Shown here piece after piece: positions 57,991-64,000 of a stretch of DNA of 64,000 bases. The notes under the pieces are model-generated. The model saw only the letters and a program-made list of their open reading frames with translations. It was not told where the DNA came from and ran no database searches. The position numbers and the translations under genes were made by a program. The DNA is from Sphagnum magellanicum (lineage: Eukaryota; Streptophyta; Sphagnopsida; Sphagnales; Sphagnaceae): NCBI GenBank assembly GCA_021904315.1, contig CM038913.1:6199958-6263957 (forward strand). Reading direction: 5' to 3'. How positions within the stretch are numbered: position 1 is the stretch's first letter; each line of letters starts with the position of its first letter.

Positions 57991-59740
57991 CATCACAAAG
58001 TTGAAGAAAAAGAAAAAAAACAACCTGCTCCCAGCCAATAACTGATCACACTTAGTGTCAAAATGACAATTTCACACGATTTGAGTCCTATACTTCATCC
58101 GAAAAATTATGGATATAGAGTGGGTGGAGACTCTCTAAAGAGAATCTCCATCAATGCTGGGTATGTATGTGACCCTGCATTGAAATCTTGGATGAGGAGG
58201 TTCAGCAGTAAACCACTGGAAGACCCTGAAAAAGACCACAGCTTTCTTAGCCCTGGAGGGAGGCTTGGACCAGTCCAATAAACATGTCAAATCTTGTTTA
58301 TTGATTGCTCCCTGTTGTCTCTGATTGGGTAGATGGTTTGATTGGTCCAAGTGGATTGCTATTAGTAGTCTCCCACCCACGTACTTGCAGTCCCCCAGGT
58401 TTCAGTTTTCTGGGGTTGGAAAAAAAGTTTGGATGTGAGAAACATGTTTGGAGGCTCACATACTGAACATTGGTGGAGATGCTCTAAAGAAAAGACAAGA
58501 CAAAGACAATCAGTGTTCACTTTTCCAACACACAACTATGTACCATGTTGCTTGCCATCTTGATGGGGTGTAACTAACTAAATGTAAGCATGGGTCCAAA
58601 GCATTTGATTGAATCCCTTGATTAATAGCCTCATTCAGCCCCAGTTTCTTGTCAGAATGGAAGGGCACATATATTTGTGACATATGATACTTACTTATTA
58701 ATACTCTCATACCCTAAGTAGGTGTATAGGCTTGCACATGAGTTAGCTCTCTCACAATGTTGGTAGGGGATTAGCTCTCTTCAGCCAACAACAAGTGAGT
58801 ACCTAGAAACTTGTGCATGAGGGTAATCATGGGTGGGTTCTTAACTAGGATGGTCTTTCATTACCCACCCCATAGCCCAGGGTTAACTAGCTCACCTACC
58901 TTTACCTTTTTGAGTGAGACCTCTTAGTGGCCATATTATAAAACCTGGAAAATGTTAGATTTGAACTTGGAGACCCTCACTTAGTCCAAGCATAGAAGAT
59001 TTTGAATATTTAGAGATAATTTAAATGAATTTGGGGATTTTTTTACCGTGGTACCAACTTGGGTGCTGGTTCACCCAAGGCCTCCATTCAATATGATCAA
59101 ATATAAGCCACCCACTCAATATTATGTAATGGGGATGCTATGGAATTTGTAGGAACCTTGTTGATCATTGATACCTAGGAAAGGAAGTCTTGAAAACTAA
59201 ATCAAATAAATAATATTAAATTAGAAAAAAAAACAATTGAAGTACCAATGGTGAGATAATGTTGTCAATGTTCACTTGCAATGTTTGGAATGAGGTTTTC
59301 AATTTAATAAAGAGAAATCCTTGAAGCATGTTAATTAATGGGGATATATATATTTTTTTATCTAATTAAAATAAAGGTGACCCTTCTTTGTTCAGTTTTT
59401 GGTAGCAAGTAGCAAGCCAAATTCCAATGCAAGATGAAATGTATGGGGGAAAAAATTCAAATTTAAAAAAAAAAAAGAAAAATGATGAAGACCAAGTTAA
59501 CCAAAATGGAAAATTGATGAGACCTAAGTTACATTCCCTTAGTACTCACTCACCTTCTTGTTTCAAGAATTGTGCTACACCAAGAGTGGGAAGGAGGAGA
59601 CTATATTATGCACAAAAAATAAAACGCAAAGGCTTAATATAATACTAAAATTGGCCAAAAACAGAGGCCTTTCAACAAGTTGGGCAAGATGAATTCAAAT
59701 TGCATGGCAAATACATAACACCTTTACAATTGTAACAAGG
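57991..59740. other. Spacer, no gene recognised
   Basis: A 72-codon plus frame at 58,063-58,281 ('KSWMRRFSSKPLEDPEKDH') looks protein-like, in a less AT-rich patch at 58,060-58,460. It has no family I recognise. It could be a gene fragment. Confidence 0.35.
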
Positions 59741-59741
59741 G

Positions 59742-60066
59742 CTGTGTCACACTGTGGCCTTGCTAGTTACATTAAAAAGTATCTTAAGGCAAAACAAGAA
59801 TTATGGAAACTCAAATATTTCACCATATGAAATATAATCTTCAAAAAATCCTCTAAAAGAAACCCAAAATCCTTCAAGATAATTTATAACTCTGTAACTC
59901 ATCTTAAGGTTCAACACAAGCCAAAATATCATCTTTCAAAAATACTCATATAAAAAATAGACCTATTATTATTATTATTATTACCTAGGGGCCTATAAAA
60001 ATTCCTTAAGCTACTATACTCTATAATGAATCTAAACACAATATCCTTGCCTTGGTAGGCAAGGCC
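59742..60066 (+). repeat. Dispersed element A, copy 4, best preserved
   Basis: Begins GTGTCACACTGTGG, then GGCCTTGC at 59,756, and ends CCTTGCC-ttggta-GGCAAGG-CC at 60,048-60,066. This gives a 7-bp terminal hairpin and inverted GGCCTTGC/GCAAGGCC at the two ends. The ATT microsatellite (about 7 units) lies near 59,964-59,983. The minus-strand frame through it (60,183-59,929, poly-Asn) is read through the microsatellite and is not a gene. Confidence 0.88.
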
Positions 60067-60295
60067 AATAGAGTTGGGGAGAAAGAGAGGAATAAGAACA
60101 TGGGCCAGGATATATCCCCTAAATGACAAATTATGTTTGATTGTTGATGCATAACCTATGTCCAATTCCTTGCCAAAGCTCAAAGTTGTTTGGCTTTGGC
60201 ATTGGATTTTCTATTTCCTTTGTGTTTTGAAAATGGATCAACAACCCTTCCTCACCTCAATCTTCTTTGTGTCAACAAGTGATTTTGTCTTCTTA

Positions 60296-60508
60296 AGGTG
60301 CATTCACACTAGGTGTTAGGGACTCTAAGGTTAAGTCCCCTACCACCATGTTAGCCATTTAGGACTTAAACCTAGTTGCCACGAAAGTGTTATGTTAAGC
60401 TAACATTCATTTAACATTGAGCTATGGCCCATTTAACATTGGGTGCCACCTGGGATGCCATCTGGATTTTCATTGAACACTGACTTAACATCAAGTGTGA
60501 ATGCACCA
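60296..60508 (-). mobile_element. MITE family H, complete copy 3 (PIF/Harbinger-like)
   Basis: A 213-bp copy in the opposite orientation to 45,437-45,651. The ends AGGTGCATTCACACTAGG and AAGTGTGAATGCACCA are inverted, and direct TTA lies on both sides (60,293-60,295 and 60,509-60,511). Internal phrases such as 'ggtgccacctgggatgcc' and 'agccatttaggactt' are the complement of copy 2. No coding capacity. Confidence 0.88.
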
Positions 60509-60511
60509 TTA

Positions 60512-61251
60512 GTGATCTCAATACCTATTTTATAGTTCTATTATTTAGTAGTTCTAAACTTCTTTCTTTCTTTCTTTTCAAAAATGAGTCACTTCGATTG
60601 GCCCATCACAAATCAAATTATAGAACTTTGAATTCTCCCCCAACTAAAAGTTTATGCTCTCAAAATAAAAACATAGGAGTGCTTCCCTTTAGCCTACCTA
60701 GTAGGATACAAAAATTCAACTTGGGTGAAAATTATGAGATAAAACGTGGTGCTATTGAGAATTCCTTGGGAATTGGGGAACATGGTGTAACCATTAAATA
60801 TTCAATTGAAACTTGGTGGGAACATCAAAATCCCAAAATTCCAACAATTTATGTATTCCAATATTCATCAATTTATGCTATGGTTGACATTTGCTTTGTT
60901 TTCAAACTTTAGTTTTTAGTTTGAGGTTACAAGGCAAACCCATCCTTGGATGGTATGACTAATAATGATTTTAACCCATGCAACATTAGGATAACAAAAG
61001 ATTCACTTAAAGAAAGTTCAAATTTTGTCTCAAAAGATTATTCAAGTCATGAGAAATTTGACATTTCAATTGGATTTACAATTTTTTTTTGGATATTCCA
61101 AATGAATGGTCAAAGAAAGTTTTTTAAAAAAAGAAAGTATCATTTGATGTTCATTTGTTTAGGAATACAAAAAAGAACATGTAATTTCGTTTTTTAATTT
61201 TGATTTTTAAGAAGGTTTCAAATATTCCTTTTTTTTCTTTGTTTAACAAGT
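60512..61251. other. AT-rich spacer with two open frames, no gene recognised
   Basis: Plus frames at 60,598-60,912 (104 codons) and 60,946-61,197 (83 codons) read like ordinary protein text in the same direction. They show no domain I know. They may be parts of an unrecognised transposon ORF. Confidence 0.35.
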
Positions 61252-61323
61252 CAGGGCAACCTGTGGCTACGCCATTTTAGCCACCCGTGGCACCTCGCCC
61301 GGCCCCCCGCAGCGGTTGCCCTG
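61252..61323. repeat. GC-rich nested hairpin
   Basis: The outer stem CAGGGCAACC (61,252-61,261) pairs exactly with 61,314-61,323. An inner stem GTGGCTA (61,263-61,269) pairs with TAGCCAC (61,278-61,284). A competing palindrome GCCAC-cc-GTGGC lies at 61,280-61,291. The abrupt GC richness differs sharply from the flanks. Confidence 0.85.
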
Positions 61324-61485
61324 GCCTGTTTTTTCAAAGAATAGGAAGCAGGCGGCTCTTAGGGTCTGAAGCACCATGGGTAAAAGAGTGCATGTGTATA
61401 GGGTCTAGGTCAAGGCCCCAGAGAAATAATTTAAATTTTAAAATTAATTTAAAAAAAAAATTTAGTGTTGGTGAGTAAAAGAGTG

Positions 61486-61670
61486 CATCCTCGTTTCAGG
61501 ACCCTAACGACGGGTTTTCTTTCTGAGGACCTCGTTTCAGGTCCCCAACAACGGGTTTTCTTTCTGGGAACCTCGTTTCAGGTCCATCTCGAGGTCTGGA
61601 TCGGGTACTAAAAATCTCGATTCAGGTCCTTTATCGAGGATTCTGGCCACCTCGGTTCAGGTCCTCGAAG
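61486..61670 (+). repeat. 41-bp tandem repeat, five copies, CpG-rich
   Basis: The core 'cctcgtttcagg(t/a)cc' starts at 61,489, 61,530, 61,571, about 61,613 (atctcgattcagg) and 61,650 (cctcggttcagg). Spacing is 41, 41, about 42 and 37 bp. The first three units also share 'acgggttttctttctg'. CpG dinucleotides are kept, unlike most of the window. Confidence 0.88.
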
Positions 61671-61738
61671 CTGTCAGTTGGGTAATAACTGTCACAGAGA
61701 TCGAAATTCCCAAATCAAGAAATTCCTCAATTTACCCG

Positions 61739-61759
61739 CCCCCCCCCCCCCCCCCCCCC
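61739..61759. repeat. Run of 21 consecutive C
   Basis: A pure C homopolymer (G on the other strand), preceded by 'tttacccg'. It could form an i-motif or G-quadruplex, and its exact length is prone to sequencing error. Confidence 0.9.
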
Positions 61760-64000
61760 TTCTACAAAGCACACCACAAGAACCAGCAGTGACTGGAAAA
61801 AAATTCCAGGCGCTGCCCGGACAGACAGACAAACATCACTGTTGCTTTAATATATAAAATAGATAGCAGATTGATGTCGCTGAAAAAATTTGAACATTTT
61901 TCAAAGGTTAGAACTTAAAGATCTTGGAAGGCCATTACATTCATGTTTACAAAATTTGTAAATAATTTTCATTTTTTTCCCTCAACCAACGATTGGGGCC
62001 ATGCCCTAATGACTATAGTTGATAAATAAATAATAGTGGTGCAACTTGACATTTAATGATAAGGGGCCAAGAATATTAAGCACACATGATATCAAAAAAA
62101 ATTTAGGAACACAAATTTCTTACTTGTGTAACCTATGTAAATGTTTACAAATTTTCCATGGTGTATACATGGATGAGGAACACAAAGCCCCTGTGCTGCA
62201 AGTCATAATAAAATTCACAATTTAAAAATATTAAAAATAAAAAAATTCAATTAAACTAGGTTCACCTTTCCTTAAACTTAGGTGAGGTGATTTTTAATGC
62301 TATCACCCAAGGATGGGTTTGCCCTACATGGACCATAGTTGAAATAATCATTAAGATTCCAAACCACGTGGTTCATAAATTTATTTTGAATCAATGGAAC
62401 GGTCATTAACTTGTGTTTAATGTTTTGCATGTTGCCATAACCATCTATGTTAAGCTCAAGAGGATTAGTATTTTTGAGGGGCAACAACAATCCCCCCTTT
62501 GTAGTGTGAATGCCCTTATTTAGAATTTGAAATCCTTTAATGGAAGGATCGTGGATGAGATGGTGATTATCTTGCAATCCTTTTGTCCTTCTTTATTGCC
62601 TTCGGTGAAAAGATGATTCATAATATTTTTGCAATAATCCTAGACCTTACCTATAGGTGAATGCATTGCATTGAAAAAATATGTTAGGCTTGAAAGAATC
62701 AAGGTTATGGTGGAGGATTTTGACAACAAGGGCTTCATTTTTTATATTTTGGTGAAAGTGTTCAAGTTTTTGAATTGAAAATGTTTAAGTGCACTTCCAC
62801 CAAAGCTAATCCTATTGAAGGATTCATTGTTTGGGGCTCCTACCTCACATGAAAAAGTAATTAAAGGTTTGTTAAAATTTTAAATTTTCATTATATTATC
62901 ACATTGATGCATTTGTTGAGGATTTGATTTCTCTTTTTATTGTGTTGGAAGGAACATGAAAGAAAATTTTCAAATGTTGAAGATTATAACATTTGAGCAT
63001 TTTTGGTTTACAAATTAAGATAGAATTATTTTCATCGTTTGTGGTGTGATCACAAGTTCTGGAAGAAATGTTAAGTTATAGTATGGAAAACCTTGATAGT
63101 TAGTCATGGTACAAAAGAAATGACCAAATGATACAAGGTGTGATTATCCTCTTCTAAGCAAGGTTGTCAATGAACATTTTCATAATTAAGGATGCCCTAT
63201 TGGAAGAACATGAAAATGAACTTCAGAAGAACAAATGTTTTGAAGATTAATTTTGCAACAACTAATGTTGCTTTTGGAGAAGAACAACATGACATTGCAT
63301 GGCAATACACAAATCACCTTGTATCATGTTGCAATCCATTGTTTTCTTGGATGTTGAGTGTTGATGTGAAGCCATGTGAAATGATGGGACTTCAGATTTG
63401 GAATTTAGATGTCCCTAATGAACATTACTTTTTGAACTCAAATTGGACAAATGCAAAACTTTAGCATTTAAAAATCTCTTATGTTAAATACATGCACATA
63501 TTTTTGACTTTTTCAATAAAAGCATAAGCAATATACCATTAACCATATTGAAACCAATTCAAAATTTGAATGATGATGTTGAATGTAAATTTGAATAGAT
63601 TAATTTTGTGTAGATGAAAAAAATTGGCATTTGATATTTGATACTAACCAATTATTGTATGTCAACTAGTTGATGATTTTCAAAAATTAATATTCCTTTC
63701 AATATTGCAATTTGGCATTACCATCATATATAGAATAATTTAGTTTGTTTATAATTTTTAAAATTAATTTGATTATTCATACCATTATGGTTCCTCAAAT
63801 TTATAGGTTCCTTAATACACTTGTGATATTAGTATAGTTCACTCATCTCTATTAAATGAAATAACTTGTCTTTGATGTTAAAGTGCATTAATTTTATGAA
63901 AAGCCCATCTTATGTTACTTTGGAAAGTTAATACCCCATTAATTTAGTTGCTTGAAACCTCAATTTCCATTTGCATGTGTGCATAGTCAAATTTCCATCA
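61760..64000. other. AT-rich spacer, no gene recognised
   Basis: Open frames at 62,577-62,278 (minus, 99 codons) and 63,192-63,464 (plus, 90 codons) have no domain. 'caaggttgtcaatgaacatttt' at 63,161 repeats a phrase from the transposon-like relic at 28.7 kb, so part of this region may be another fragment of that element. Confidence 0.4.

Noticed and set aside
59742..60066. Helitron assignment for element A because of the terminal hairpin
   Set aside because: The hairpin is not followed by a consistent CTRR end and there is no consistent TC start. The bases after the hairpin differ in all four copies.
1..64000. CRISPR array, tRNA or rRNA genes, organelle DNA insertion
   Set aside because: The tandem repeats found have no unique spacers between conserved repeats. 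No cloverleaf with a T-loop GTTCGA box, no rRNA core motif and no recognisable plastid or mitochondrial gene was seen by eye. A covariance-model scan could still find a degraded tRNA.

Overview
The window looks like nuclear DNA of a land plant with a large, repeat-rich genome. The reasons are the two intact, intron-split, plant-type genes, a decayed plant PPR-DYW gene, runs of the TTTAGGG telomere motif, and long AT-rich spacers full of decayed transposons. The style of the PPR relic and of the transposase relics suggests a seed-free plant such as a fern. That placement is a judgement from memory of such families, not a computed result. No bacterial operons, CRISPR arrays, rRNA or tRNA genes were seen.

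Only two genes are intact, and they converge. On the + strand, 19,258-21,187, is a four-exon pyroglutamyl-peptidase I (247 aa, peptidase family C15, with Glu/Cys/His catalytic residues visible). On the - strand, 24,834-22,172, is a six-exon fructokinase-like protein of the FLN1/PAP6 type (474 aa in my model). FLN1 is a chloroplast pfkB-family component associated with the plastid-encoded RNA polymerase. The model keeps the Cys-Cys pair linked in Arabidopsis to thioredoxin z binding. Exon borders were read by eye from GT/AG sites and frame. All junctions are clean except the FLN1 exon 3 acceptor, where two candidates lie 12 nt apart.

Layout. 1-9 kb: AT-rich spacer with one inverted copy of dispersed element 'A' and a truncated copy of MITE 'H'. 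9-11 kb: CAG/CTT-rich repeats, a GC-rich patch and a 63-bp tandem repeat. 12.4-13.75 kb: decayed pogo-like (DDE_1/CENP-B type) transposase. 14.8-15.4 kb: degenerate 40-bp tandem repeat. 16.8-17.4 kb: repeat block B plus element A. 17.4-25.1 kb: the gene island, with microsatellites before the peptidase gene and a direct duplication and a perfect 25-bp-arm palindrome before FLN1. 27-29 kb: unassigned transposon-like coding relic. 32.4-34.2 kb: PPR-DYW pseudogene. 35-38.6 kb: minisatellite and degenerate tandem repeat. 42.8-45.7 kb: interstitial telomere motifs, inverted repeats, block B, element A and a complete MITE H. 46-49.8 kb: degenerate repeats. 49.8-52.6 kb: decayed MULE transposase interrupted by a small MITE. 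53-55.3 kb: palindromic motif cluster, second copy of that MITE, tandem repeat. 56.3-57.4 kb: decayed Ty3/gypsy integrase. 59.7-60.5 kb: element A and a complete MITE H. 61.25-61.76 kb: CpG-rich island with a hairpin, 41-bp repeats and a run of 21 C.

I did not find a convincing new biological system. The strongest novelty candidates are dispersed elements: MITE family H, with complete terminal inverted repeats and TAA/TTA target duplications; family A, with a terminal hairpin and an internal ATT microsatellite; and the structured GC-rich island at 61.3 kb.
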